From contig DASXSF010000121.1 in the NCBI GenBank assembly GCA_036506155.1, positions 1-64,000 on the forward strand: a DNA stretch of 64,000 bases. The letters run 5' to 3'. The first letter of the stretch is position 1. Every line of letters begins with the position of its first letter. Of this stretch, positions 42,755 through 51,415 are shown piece by piece. Made by a program: the position numbers and the translations under genes. The notes under the pieces were generated by a model. That model saw only the letters and a program-made list of their open reading frames with translations. It was not told where the DNA came from and did not search any database. Source of the DNA: DASXRA01 sp036506155. GTDB lineage: Bacteria > Actinomycetota > Actinomycetes > Mycobacteriales > Jatrophihabitantaceae.

Positions 42755-44322
42755 GGAATGAGCTTGCCAGGGTTGAGGATCCCGGCCGGATCGACTGTCT
42801 GCTTCACCGCGCGCAGGATCCGCACTCCGAGCTCGCCGACCTCCTGCGCCATCCAGGACCGGTGGTCGACGCCGACCGCGTGGTGGTGGGTGATCGTCCC
42901 GTCGTGAGCGATGACCGCCTCGCTGGCAGCCCGCTTGGCGGCCGTCCAGCGGCTGATCGGATTGTCGCCCAATGCGGCCACGACCGTGAAGTACAGCGAC
43001 GCGCCGGTTGGGTAGACGTGCGAGATGTGGCACATGACAAGCGACGTACCGAGCGCGGCCTGCAGCGCCTGCGTGACGGCATCCTTGAGTGCTGCGAGGT
43101 TCGCCCAGGTGGTCGCGGTCTCGAGAGTCTCGCAGAGCGCACCGTTGGCCAGCAGAGCGTCGCGCAGATACGGGGCGTCGAAGCGCCCCCTCTCCCAAGC
43201 CCGGGCGAGGTCCGCGCCGCGGCTCGTGCCGCCTGCTCCTGTCAGAACGGCGCGGGTCGCTTCGTGGCGGGCCGCGACCTGGTCGGGACTGCCCTCGAAC
43301 GTCGCAACCGCCAAGCAGCCGGACCCGGGCTGGCCCGCAAGTACGAACGTGATCCCCGTTTCGGCCTCGTCTGAGACGCGCAGGACCGTCGGGCCGGTGC
43401 CCTCCTGCACCACGGCCCGCACCGCGGCGCTGCCGGTGGCGAAATCGGGGAAGATCCACGCTTCGTACTGCCGTACAGCTGGGATCGGGTGTACGCGCGC
43501 CCGCACCGCGGTGATCACGCCGAACACGCCCTCCGAGCCGAGGAAGAGCTGGCGCAGATCAGGGCCGGCAGCCGACCTGGGCGCGCGGCCGAGGTCGAGC
43601 ACGCCGGCCGGCGTCACGACGCTCAACCCCGTGACCATCTCGTCGAACCGACCGTACCCGGAGGACGCGTGTCCGGATGATCGGGTCGCCGCAAACCCGC
43701 CGATCGTCGCGAACTGGAAGCTCTGCGGGTAGTGGCCGAGCTCGTAGCCTCGTTCGGCCAGCAGCTCCTCGGCACGCGGGCCCGCTAGGCCCGCGCCGAG
43801 TGTCGCCTCCAGTGACACCTCGTCCAGGTCGAAGCGAGTGAGCCGGCAGAGGTCGAGTGCGATCACAGCGTGGAACACGCCGCGGATCGGCTGCACGCCG
43901 CCGACCACGCTCGTGCCGCCGCCGAACGGGACGACAGCGATGCCACGACCTGCGCAGACGTGCAGCACGGCTGTAATCTCGTCCTCGGTGCGAGGCATCA
44001 CCACCGCATCCGGCGCGTCCTGCGGTTCGCGGCTCCTGCGACCCAGCAGGTCCAACGTGGACTTGCCGCCGGCATGGGGCAACCGGTCGGCGTCGCGGGT
44101 GCTCACGTGCTCGGCGCCCACAACGGCGGCCAGTGCGTGCTGGTCCGGCTCGGTGAGCGTGGACGTCCGCAGTTGCACCTCGCCGCGTGCCGGTGCGTCC
44201 ACGTCAGCCGCCGAGACGCCCAGGACGTTCTTGAGCAGCGCCTTGACCTCGTCCGACAACGGGGTGGCCAGCGCCGGATCGCCCCAGGTGTTCCACTTCA
44301 TCGGCGGGACGGGCATCGGCAT
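42751..44322 (-). CDS. FAD-linked oxidase resembling alkyldihydroxyacetonephosphate synthase (AgpS-like)
   Basis: A 523-residue vanillyl-alcohol-oxidase-type flavoprotein. The product matches the AGPS group: MKWNTWGDP near the start, VVPFGGGTSVVGGVQPIRG in the FAD domain, ATIGGFAATRSSGHASSGYG, and the C-terminal HHHAVGVDHRSWM active-site region. AGPS exchanges the acyl chain of acyl-DHAP for a fatty alcohol, giving an ether bond. Actinomycete homologues are unproven for that reaction. It may start at 44322 or at MKWNTWG (44301). It is divergent from glpD with 15 bases between starts, and coupled to the lipid kinase. Confidence 0.8.
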   Translation of the reverse strand: MPMPVPPMKWNTWGDPALATPLSDEVKALLKNVLGVSAADVDAPARGEVQLRTSTLTEPDQHALAAVVGAEHVSTRDADRLPHAGGKSTLDLLGRRSREPQDAPDAVVMPRTEDEITAVLHVCAGRGIAVVPFGGGTSVVGGVQPIRGVFHAVIALDLCRLTRFDLDEVSLEATLGAGLAGPRAEELLAERGYELGHYPQSFQFATIGGFAATRSSGHASSGYGRFDEMVTGLSVVTPAGVLDLGRAPRSAAGPDLRQLFLGSEGVFGVITAVRARVHPIPAVRQYEAWIFPDFATGSAAVRAVVQEGTGPTVLRVSDEAETGITFVLAGQPGSGCLAVATFEGSPDQVAARHEATRAVLTGAGGTSRGADLARAWERGRFDAPYLRDALLANGALCETLETATTWANLAALKDAVTQALQAALGTSLVMCHISHVYPTGASLYFTVVAALGDNPISRWTAAKRAASEAVIAHDGTITHHHAVGVDHRSWMAQEVGELGVRILRAVKQTVDPAGILNPGKLIP

Positions 44323-44337
44323 GGGTTACAGTCTGAC

Positions 44338-45834
44338 GTGCTGACCGCAGCCGGGCGCACAGCGGCGCTGGATGCCCTCGATTCCGTCGATGTCCTGGTG
44401 GTCGGCGGCGGCGTGACCGGTGCCGGCGTTGCCCTGGACGCGGCCACCCGGGGCCTGTCTGTGGCGCTTGTCGAGGCTCATGACCTGGCTTTCGGTACGA
44501 GCCGATGGAGCTCGAAGTTGGTGCACGGCGGGCTGCGCTACCTGGCGGCCGGCCGCATCGGCGTCGCGTGGGAGAGCGCGGTAGAGCGGCACGTCCTGAT
44601 GACCCGGGTCGCGCCGCATCTGACGCGCCCGCTCGCCCAAGTCGTGCCGGAGTTGCCGTCTGTGCGGCACCGGGGGCTGATCCGGACCGGTTTTCTCGCC
44701 GGCGACGCGCTGCGCCGCAGTGCCGGCACGCGTGCGACGTTGCTCCCCCGGGCGCGGCACGTCGGCGCGACGGCGGCCGTCGCGCTGGTCCCGGCGGTCC
44801 GTACCGTCGGGTTGGCGGGCGCGTTCGTCGCGCACGACGGGCAGCTTGTGGACGACGCGAGGCTGGTGGTCACGGTCGCGCGCACCGCGGTCTCGCACGG
44901 TGCGGTCGTGCTGACCCGGGTGCGGGCACACGAGGTGACGGGCGCCGGCGCGGTGCTCACCGACACGCTCACCGGCATGTCCCGGACCGTTGCCGCGCGT
45001 TCCGTCGTGAATGCCACAGGTGTGTGGGCGGGCACGGTCGACCCGTCGATCCGGCTGCGGCCGAGCCGGGGGACGCATCTCGTGCTCGACGCGTCCGTGC
45101 TCGGCAATCCGCGTGGCGCGCTGACCGTGCCGGTACCCGGGTCGATCGGCCGGTTCGTGTTCGCACTACCGCAGCAGCTGGCCCGTGTGATCGTCGGCCT
45201 TACCGACGAGGACGCGCCCGGGCCCATCCCGGACGAGCCGGTGCCGAGCGACGGGGAGATCGACTTCCTACTCGCCACCATCAGCACCGCTCTGGCACGT
45301 CCGCTCACCCGCGGCGACGTACGCGGTGCTTTTGCGGGCCTACGCCCCTTGGTCGATGCGGGGGGCGGCAACACTGCGGATCTCTCTCGCCGGCACGCCG
45401 TCACCGAGTCACCGTCCGGGGTGATCACCGTGGTGGGCGGCAAGCTCACCACGTACCGGCGCATGGCGCAGGACGCCGTCGATGCGGCCGTGCGGCTCCG
45501 CGGTCTGGTGGCGACGCCGTGCCGAACGCGGGACTTGCCGCTGATCGGCGCGCCCACCCACCCCGGCAGCGTGTCTACAGCCGGGCTGCCCACCTCGCTG
45601 GTGTCCCGACACGGCGGTGTATCCCGGATGGTGGTCGATGCCGCCACAGTGGAACGCCCGCTCGACCCCATCGCCGAGGGCATCGACGTCACCCGCGCCG
45701 AGATCGAGTTCGCAATGACGCACGAGGGTGCGCTTGACGTGGACGACGTGCTGCACCGGCGTACCCGCATCGGCCTGGTTGCCGCCGACGCCGACCGCGC
45801 CCGGCCCGCCATCGCCGAGATCGTCGCGCGCTGA
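44338..45834 (+). CDS. glpD: Glycerol-3-phosphate dehydrogenase (FAD-dependent, GlpD-like)
   Basis: A 498-residue flavoenzyme converting sn-glycerol 3-phosphate to DHAP with transfer of electrons to the quinone pool. The FAD site is VDVLVVGGGVTGAGVALDAA. GTSRWSSKLVHGGLRYLAAG is the GlpD signature. VVGGKLTTYRRMAQDAVDAA is the C-terminal FAD contact, followed by the DUF-type C-terminal helical domain. The GTG start at 44338 has no ribosome-binding site, but TACAGT (44327-44332) can serve as -10 for a leaderless mRNA. It is divergent from the AgpS-like gene, which could use the DHAP made here. Confidence 0.9.
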   Translation: MLTAAGRTAALDALDSVDVLVVGGGVTGAGVALDAATRGLSVALVEAHDLAFGTSRWSSKLVHGGLRYLAAGRIGVAWESAVERHVLMTRVAPHLTRPLAQVVPELPSVRHRGLIRTGFLAGDALRRSAGTRATLLPRARHVGATAAVALVPAVRTVGLAGAFVAHDGQLVDDARLVVTVARTAVSHGAVVLTRVRAHEVTGAGAVLTDTLTGMSRTVAARSVVNATGVWAGTVDPSIRLRPSRGTHLVLDASVLGNPRGALTVPVPGSIGRFVFALPQQLARVIVGLTDEDAPGPIPDEPVPSDGEIDFLLATISTALARPLTRGDVRGAFAGLRPLVDAGGGNTADLSRRHAVTESPSGVITVVGGKLTTYRRMAQDAVDAAVRLRGLVATPCRTRDLPLIGAPTHPGSVSTAGLPTSLVSRHGGVSRMVVDAATVERPLDPIAEGIDVTRAEIEFAMTHEGALDVDDVLHRRTRIGLVAADADRARPAIAEIVAR

Positions 45835-45916
45835 GCGGTCTAGCCGTCGCGGGGCTTGGTCAGATAACGGTGCCCGGTTGGGCTAGGGACTCAGCTAAAG
45901 TACCTCGCCTCGCGCG

Positions 45917-45952
45917 GTAAGTGTTTCGGCGCGATGTGAGTGAAACACTTAC
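45917..45952 (+). promoter_or_regulatory. Perfect inverted repeat upstream of the unknown gene at 46016
   Basis: GTAAGTGTTTC (45917-45927) and GAAACACTTAC (45942-45952), perfect 11-bp arms separated by 14 bases. It may be an operator or, as it lies after TAAAGT (45896-45901, a possible -10), the first stem of the mRNA leader. A second GC-rich hairpin follows (CCGGG-CTC-CCCGG near 45979). No known riboswitch fits with confidence. Confidence 0.55.
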
Positions 45953-46015
45953 TCCGACCCGATCCCCAGAGGGACCGGGCTCCCCGGCAAACCCCGAGGG
46001 TGGAGGCTGTAGCAC

Positions 46016-46417
46016 ATGAGCCCGCAGGTCGAAACGCTGCTGCTGCCGCGCAGCCAGTACCGCGTGCAGTGGCGCGACGACGGCTACTGGCGAGCCCTCC
46101 CGCTAGACCAGTGGGAGCAGGTCGAATGGATCGACCGCCAGGACCCGCTGTCGTGGGCCGCGTGGACCGGCGCCGAATGGCAGGGCGGGCTGATCGTTAA
46201 CAACGACCGCGCCGTCTTCGGTGCATACGGCACGATGCCGGACGACGGCAGCGACGTCACCGTCCGCTGGGCCGACGGGACACCCGTCCCGGTGCTGCAC
46301 GTCGGCAAGATGTGGGCCTGCGAGTGGCCTGAGCCGCAGCAGCAGCGGTTCGACGTGACCTTCAAGGGCGAGGTGCTCCCGGTGGAGCGGCGTCCGCGAC
46401 CACCAGAGGACGTCTAA
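46016..46417 (+). CDS. Protein of unknown function, Trp-rich, with structured leader
   Basis: A 133-residue soluble protein (MSPQVETLLLPRSQYRVQWR). It is notably rich in Trp (about 10 residues) and acidic residues, with no signal peptide, membrane segment or motif that I recognise. The arrangement of short hydrophobic strands (RVQWRDDGYWRALPLDQWEQ) suggests a beta-rich fold. The ATG at 46016 follows GGTGGAGGCTG. It is monocistronic between glpD and an acyl-CoA synthetase. An unusual perfect inverted repeat sits in its promoter or leader region, so it is probably tightly regulated. Confidence 0.6.
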   Translation: MSPQVETLLLPRSQYRVQWRDDGYWRALPLDQWEQVEWIDRQDPLSWAAWTGAEWQGGLIVNNDRAVFGAYGTMPDDGSDVTVRWADGTPVPVLHVGKMWACEWPEPQQQRFDVTFKGEVLPVERRPRPPEDV

Positions 46418-46456
46418 AAGCGCGGTAGAACGTCAACTGCCCGGATTGCCGGCTAC

Positions 46457-46471
46457 CCTTATTTCATAAGG
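46457..46471. repeat. CCTTAT-TTC-ATAAGG inverted repeat
   Basis: A perfect 6-bp inverted repeat with a 3-base centre. The same arms with a different centre (CCTTAT-GGA-ATAAGG) occur at 21413-21427. Both lie in intergenic promoter-like DNA. It may be an operator, or the match may be by chance. Confidence 0.35.
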
Positions 46472-46589
46472 AGAATCGCGCGACCCGAGGTCGGCGCGCA
46501 AAGGCGGCCGACCACGCAACTCTCTCCGTCGCTGCGTTCCTCGACAGAGCACGGTTGCACCCGAACGACCCTCGCTAGAGGATGCCGGT

Positions 46590-48218
46590 ATGGCGCCGGA
46601 ACCGTCCTACGCCTCGGGTACATCGACCGTGCCGCTGCTGGGCGACACGATCGGCGCGAACCTGGACCGGACGGTGACGCGCTTTCCTGATCGGGAGGCC
46701 CTTGTCGAGCACGCGACCGGGCGGCGCTGGACGTATCGCGAGTTCGCCACCGAGGTCGACGCCGTCGCCGCGGGTCTGCTCCGCCTCGGCGTTGGCAAGG
46801 GCGATCGGGTCGGCATCTGGGCGCCCAACTGTGCGGAGTGGACGTTCGTTCAATACGCCACGGCGAAGCTCGGCGCCGTTCTGGTCAACATCAATCCGGC
46901 GTACCGGGTCCACGAGCTCACGTACGTGCTCGACCAGTCCGGCGTCCGTACGCTGGTGGCCGCGCCGGCATTCAAGACGTGCGACTACGCGGCGATGATC
47001 GCCGAAGTGCAGCCGGACTGTGCAATGCTCCAGGATGTCCTTCTCATCGGCCGCCCGGAGTGGGACTCCCTCCTTGCCGCCGGCCGCGGCGCCATACCGG
47101 CCCGTCTCACCGAGATCGCCGCTTCGCTCACCGCGGACGATCCGATCAACATCCAGTACACGTCCGGCACGACCGGGTTCCCGAAGGGCGCCACGCTAAG
47201 CCACCGCAACATTCTCAACAACGGCTTCTTCGTCGGCGAGTTGTGCGGCTACACCGAAGAGGACCGCATCGCCATCCCCGTGCCGTTCTACCACTGCTTC
47301 GGCATGGTGATGGGAAACCTGGCCGCGACGAGTCACGGGGCGTGCATGGTGATCCCCGCGCCGGCGTTCGATCCCGCGGCGACGCTCGACGCCGTTGCCC
47401 GGGAACGGTGTACGTCGCTGTACGGCGTACCGACAATGTTCATCGCCGAACTGGCCGACCCCCGCTTCGGCAGCTATGACCTCAGCAGCCTCCGCACCGG
47501 CATCATGGCGGGATCACCGTGCCCGGTCGAGGTGATGAAACAGGTCATCGAGCGGATGGGCATGTCCGAAGTGACGATCTGCTACGGCATGACCGAGACG
47601 TCGCCGGTGTCGACACAGACGCGGACCGACGACTCGATCGACCTGCGCGTGTCAACGGTTGGGCGGGTGCATCCTCACCTGGAGATCAAGGTCATTGATC
47701 CGGCGAGCGGAGTCACCGTATCCCGAGGTACGGCAGGCGAGCTCTGCACGCGCGGCTACATCGTCATGCTCGGCTAATGGGAGCAGCCCGACAATACGGC
47801 CGAAGCGATCGACGCTGCGCGATGGATGCACACGGGCGACCTCGCCGTCATGAACGATGCCGGCTACGTCCAGATCACCGGCCGAATCAAGGACATGGTC
47901 ATCCGCGGCGGCGAGAACATCTACCCGCGCGAGATCGAGGAGTTCCTCTACACCCACCCCGACATCCTCGACACCCAGGTCATCGGTGTCCCCGACCCGA
48001 AGTACGGCGAGGAACTCATGGCCTGGATTCGGCTGCGCCCCGGCGCGACACCGATTACCGCCGAGGCGCTGCGCGAGTTCTGCACCGGCAAGCTCGCGCA
48101 CTACAAGATCCCCCGTTACGTCCACCTCGTCGACGAGTTCCCGATGACGGTGACCGGCAAGGTCCGCAAGGTCGAGATGCGCGAGCGGGCCTTGGCGCTA
48201 CTCGGCCTGACGTCCTAG
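46590..48218 (+). pseudogene. Fatty-acyl-CoA synthetase (FadD-like), interrupted by one nonsense codon
   Basis: A 543-codon frame of an AMP-forming acyl-CoA ligase, broken by TAA at 47775-47777. Before it is GYIVMLG; after it, in the same frame, is WEQPDNTAEAIDAARWMHTGDLA. Family members have GYW here, so TAC or TAT has become TAA by one base change. The rest is sound: the P-loop YTSGTTGFPKGATLSHRNI, YGMTETSPVSTQTR, and the C-terminal GRIKDMVIRGGENIYPREIE and MTVTGKVRKVEMRERA. Homology is to ACSF2-type medium-chain synthetases. The stop removes the C-terminal lid domain with the catalytic Lys, so an N-terminal product would be inactive. A sequence error or stop read-through cannot be excluded. 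Confidence 0.85.
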
Positions 48219-49418
48219 CAGCGCGTCGTCGGAACGGCCGGTCCGCGTGGTCTCACGGAGGAAACGACCCGCATGCGCGAGGGCGTCGGCCGCCTCGGGC
48301 AGGAACGACCAGAAGATGTGGAAGTCGTGGGTCGCGACCGGGTACAGCTCGAGGCGCGCTTCGCCGCCGTGCGCCTGCACCCGGTCGACGAGCTGGTGGG
48401 CGTCCTCGCGGAGGGCGTCGCCGGTGCCGACTTGGACGAGCAGGGCGGGCAGCCCGGACAGGTCGGCGGAGAGCGGGCTGAGCAGTCGTTCGTCCATCGA
48501 GTGATCGCCGACGTAGGCCGATGCACAGCGGCGACCCCATTCCAGGGTGAGCAGTGGCTGGGCCTCGCTCGGCGATGCCTTCTGGATCGTGCACGTCAGG
48601 TCGATCCACGGGCACATCAGCACCGCGCCACCAGCCTGCGGCAGGCCCTCCTGCTGAAGGCGCAGCAGCAACGAGACGACCAGCCCGCCGCCGGAGGAGT
48701 CTCCCACCAGGACGATCGGGGCAGCAGCAGCGTCAAGCAGCCAGCGATACGCCCGCACAGCGTCGTCGAGCGCGGCCGGGTACGGGTATTCGGGCGCCAG
48801 CCGGTATTCGGGCACCAGCACGCCGGAGTCGGCGGCGATCGCGAGCGCTCCGGCCAGGTGCCGGTAGCCGAACGCCGAGCCCATCGAATACCCGCCGCCG
48901 TGCAGGAACAAGACGCTGGTGGGCCGCTCGGGCAGGGTCAGCGTCAAGGCTGGAACCCCGGCCGCATTCACCGGTGCGACGCTCACCTCGGACGGCACCG
49001 GGAATTGCGCATGCAACTCCTCGGTGACGGCTCGTAGTTGTTGCAAGCTCGCGCCCCCGGCCGTCAGTGCATCCGACGGCGCCCAGAGCCGCGCCATTCG
49101 CTCGGCATGCTCACCGCCCATCGAACGCGTGGCCGAGATCGCCTGGTCGAGGCCCCGCAGCAGCTCGCGCGCTCGGTCGAGCAATGCCTCGCCGGCCAGC
49201 GTCAGCTCGACGCGGTGCGTCGATCGTCGTAGCAGATCGGGTCCGATCAGGCGCTCGAGCGCGCGGATCTGACGGCTCAGCGCCGGTTGCGAGAGGTACA
49301 GCCGGGACGCCGCCCGGCCGAAGTTGAGCTCTTCGGCCACCGCGACGAACGCGCGCAGGTGGCGCAGCTCGATCGCGTCCGGCGCCGACGGAAGCGACAG
49401 AACCTGGCCATCGTCCAC
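48198..49418 (-). CDS. LysR-type HTH fused to HSL-family alpha/beta hydrolase
   Basis: A 406-residue protein with an unusual layout. Residues 17-76 are a LysR winged helix (IELRHLRAFVAVAEELNFGR, SQPALSRQIRALERLIGP) and 77-100 the linker helix. Residues about 140-395 form a hormone-sensitive-lipase-type hydrolase with the oxyanion motif HGGGY (173-177), nucleophile Ser241 in GDSSGG, Asp334 and His364. LysR proteins normally carry a periplasmic-binding-type effector domain; here a complete esterase takes its place. It may be an enzyme-regulator. It starts at a GTG and overlaps the acyl-CoA ligase gene by 21 bases at its 3' end. Confidence 0.85.
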   Translation of the reverse strand: MDDGQVLSLPSAPDAIELRHLRAFVAVAEELNFGRAASRLYLSQPALSRQIRALERLIGPDLLRRSTHRVELTLAGEALLDRARELLRGLDQAISATRSMGGEHAERMARLWAPSDALTAGGASLQQLRAVTEELHAQFPVPSEVSVAPVNAAGVPALTLTLPERPTSVLFLHGGGYSMGSAFGYRHLAGALAIAADSGVLVPEYRLAPEYPYPAALDDAVRAYRWLLDAAAAPIVLVGDSSGGGLVVSLLLRLQQEGLPQAGGAVLMCPWIDLTCTIQKASPSEAQPLLTLEWGRRCASAYVGDHSMDERLLSPLSADLSGLPALLVQVGTGDALREDAHQLVDRVQAHGGEARLELYPVATHDFHIFWSFLPEAADALAHAGRFLRETTRTGRSDDALLGRQAE

Positions 49419-49525
49419 GCAGCTAGTGTGGCCCAGCCGGGCGTATCGGGTGATGCAGGTGCCGCACGACCGTCATGCCGACTCGGCCTTTCCCTTCACG
49501 CGCGCGCCGGTGCGAGGGTCATCGC

Positions 49526-49888
49526 ATGGTTCCCGAAGCCCGTGACCGCCCTGCCTTCCGGACCGCCGACGTCCAACTGCGTGGCGTCCACGCCCGGGTG
49601 TACTGGCCCGAGACCGGCACCGCCGGCCCGGCACTCGTCGTGGTATTCGGGGCCGGCTGGCCGCGGCCCGGCGCCGTGGTGCTGGCGACCCATCCGGACA
49701 GTGTCGACCAGGCGTGCGCCGTCGTCGAGTGGGCCGCCGACCACGCGGAGGAGCTCGGCGCGCAGACCGGCCGGGTGCTGCTCTCCGGGGCTCCGGATCT
49801 CGCGGCCGCGGTCGCAGCCCGCGCCGAGGGGCGTGGCTGGCCGAGCGTCGAGCTGGCCGATGAGTTCCGGCCGGCCCGCACGTCGTAG
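49526..49888 (+). CDS. Short degenerate HSL-like hydrolase remnant protein
   Basis: A 120-residue intact frame that echoes the HSL fold without its catalytic residues: VVFGAGWPRPG at the place of HGGGW, and RVLLSGAPDLAAAVAARAEG at the place of the GDSAGG nucleophile elbow. The third part of the fold (Asp and His) is absent. The ATG at 49526 has GAGGG upstream. It is divergent from the LysR-HSL gene and 74 bases before the DHA2 exporter. It may be an evolved noncatalytic subunit or a pseudogene in decay. The relationship is a motif-order inference. Confidence 0.45.
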   Translation: MVPEARDRPAFRTADVQLRGVHARVYWPETGTAGPALVVVFGAGWPRPGAVVLATHPDSVDQACAVVEWAADHAEELGAQTGRVLLSGAPDLAAAVAARAEGRGWPSVELADEFRPARTS

Positions 49889-49962
49889 CTGCAGACGATG
49901 TCGAGAACCCGGCGCCGGGTTCGACGTCCTCACCAGAACGTCGAACAAGGAGACAACCCGCG

Positions 49963-51402
49963 ATGACTACCGACCGCTCCCGCTGGCTGGCCCTCTACGT
50001 GCTGTGCACCGGCATGTTGATGATCGTGCTCGATGCGACGATCGTGAACGTGGCGCTGCCGTCCATCAAGACGGACCTGGGCTTCTCGCAGAACAACCTG
50101 TCCTGGGTGGTGAACGCCTACCTGATCGCGTTTGGCGGGCTGCTGCTGCTCGCCGGACGGCTCGGCGACCTGATCGGTCAGCGCCGGGTCTTCCTGACCG
50201 GGCTCTCGGTGTTTACCGGCGCCTCGCTGCTGTGCGCCGTCGCCCAGGACCAGGTCACGCTGATCGCGGCCCGATTCGTGCAGGGCGTCGGCGGCGCGCT
50301 CACGTCGGCCGTCATCCTCGGCATGATCGTGACGCTGTTCCCGGAGCCCAAGGACATGGCCAAGGCGATCGGGGTGTACGGCTTCGTGGCCTCGTCCGGC
50401 GGTTCGATCGGGCTGCTGGCAGGTGGCGTACTCACCTCGGCGCTCAACTGGCACTGGATCTTCTTCGTCAACCTGCCCGTGGGCGTCGCCACCGGATTCT
50501 TCGGACTGCGCCTGGTCGAGCGGCGTGACGGCCTCGGCTTCGCAGCCGGCGCGGACGTTCCGGGTGCCTCGCTGCTGACCGGGGGGCTGATGCTCGGTGT
50601 GTACACGATCCTCCAGGTCGAGCATGTCGGCTGGACGTCGCCGCGCACGCTCGGCATGGGTGCGGTGGCGGTCGCGCTGGTGGCCGCGTTCGTGGCTCGC
50701 CAAGGCCGGGTGGCAAACCCGCTGATGCCGCTACGGCTGTTCCGCTCCCGAAACGTGACTGGCGCCAACGTTGTGCAGGCGCTGACGGTGGTCGGGATGT
50801 TCGGGATGTTCTTCCTCGGCGCGCTGTACCTGCAGCAGGTGCTCGGCTACGACGCCCTCGGCGTCGGCCTGGCGTTCCTGCCGGCGACCGTCGTGATGGG
50901 CGCGACGTCGCTGCGCTTCGGGGCACCGATCGCCGCCAGGCTGGGCGCGCAGCGCACCGTGGTGGCGAGCCTGCTGATCATCGCCGCGGGCCTTGCGCTG
51001 TTCGCCCACGCCCCCGTGCACGGCCACTTCGCCACCGACGTGGTGCCGCCGATGCTGCTGATCGGGTTCGGTGCCGGGCTCGCCTTCCCGTCACTGATGC
51101 AGCTGGCGATGTCCGGTACGACGCCGGAAGACTCGGGACTGGCGTCCGGCCTCGTCAACACGACGGTGCAGGTCGGCGGCGCCATCGGTCTCGCGGTGCT
51201 CTCCACGCTGGCCGCCGAGCGGACGGACGGGCTGCGCGCGCAGGGACACGACGCGATGTCCGCGCTCAACTCCGGCTACCACCTGGCATACCTGATCGGG
51301 GCCGTGCTGGCCGTGGCGGCCGCGCTGATCGGGGCCGTCGCGCTCCGGGCGCCGGCCGCGGTGCACGCCGGCGAGCCCGAGCTGGCGCCAACTGCCGCCT
51401 GA
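49963..51402 (+). CDS. DHA2-family (EmrB/QacA) 14-helix drug exporter
   Basis: A 479-residue major facilitator with 14 predicted helices. Motif D1 (LDATIVNVALPSIKTDLGFS), motif A (GRLGDLIGQRRVFLTG) and motif C (GFVASSGGSIGLLAGGVLTS, with the Gly-rich antiporter pattern) are intact. Members expel lipophilic drugs or dyes in exchange for H+. The ATG at 49963 has AAGGAGACAAC upstream. It is followed 13 bases later by a monoglyceride lipase gene, so the two may be cotranscribed. The LysR-HSL fusion 0.5 kb upstream and divergent could be its regulator. Confidence 0.9.
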   Translation: MTTDRSRWLALYVLCTGMLMIVLDATIVNVALPSIKTDLGFSQNNLSWVVNAYLIAFGGLLLLAGRLGDLIGQRRVFLTGLSVFTGASLLCAVAQDQVTLIAARFVQGVGGALTSAVILGMIVTLFPEPKDMAKAIGVYGFVASSGGSIGLLAGGVLTSALNWHWIFFVNLPVGVATGFFGLRLVERRDGLGFAAGADVPGASLLTGGLMLGVYTILQVEHVGWTSPRTLGMGAVAVALVAAFVARQGRVANPLMPLRLFRSRNVTGANVVQALTVVGMFGMFFLGALYLQQVLGYDALGVGLAFLPATVVMGATSLRFGAPIAARLGAQRTVVASLLIIAAGLALFAHAPVHGHFATDVVPPMLLIGFGAGLAFPSLMQLAMSGTTPEDSGLASGLVNTTVQVGGAIGLAVLSTLAAERTDGLRAQGHDAMSALNSGYHLAYLIGAVLAVAAALIGAVALRAPAAVHAGEPELAPTAA

Positions 51403-51415
51403 TAAGAAGGGGTGC

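Noticed and set aside
45952..46015. SAM-I-type riboswitch (AGAGGGACCGGG...CCCCGGCAAACC resembles its core)
   Set aside because: It is too short, the kink-turn and P3/P4 parts cannot be found, and the gene has no link to sulfur metabolism.
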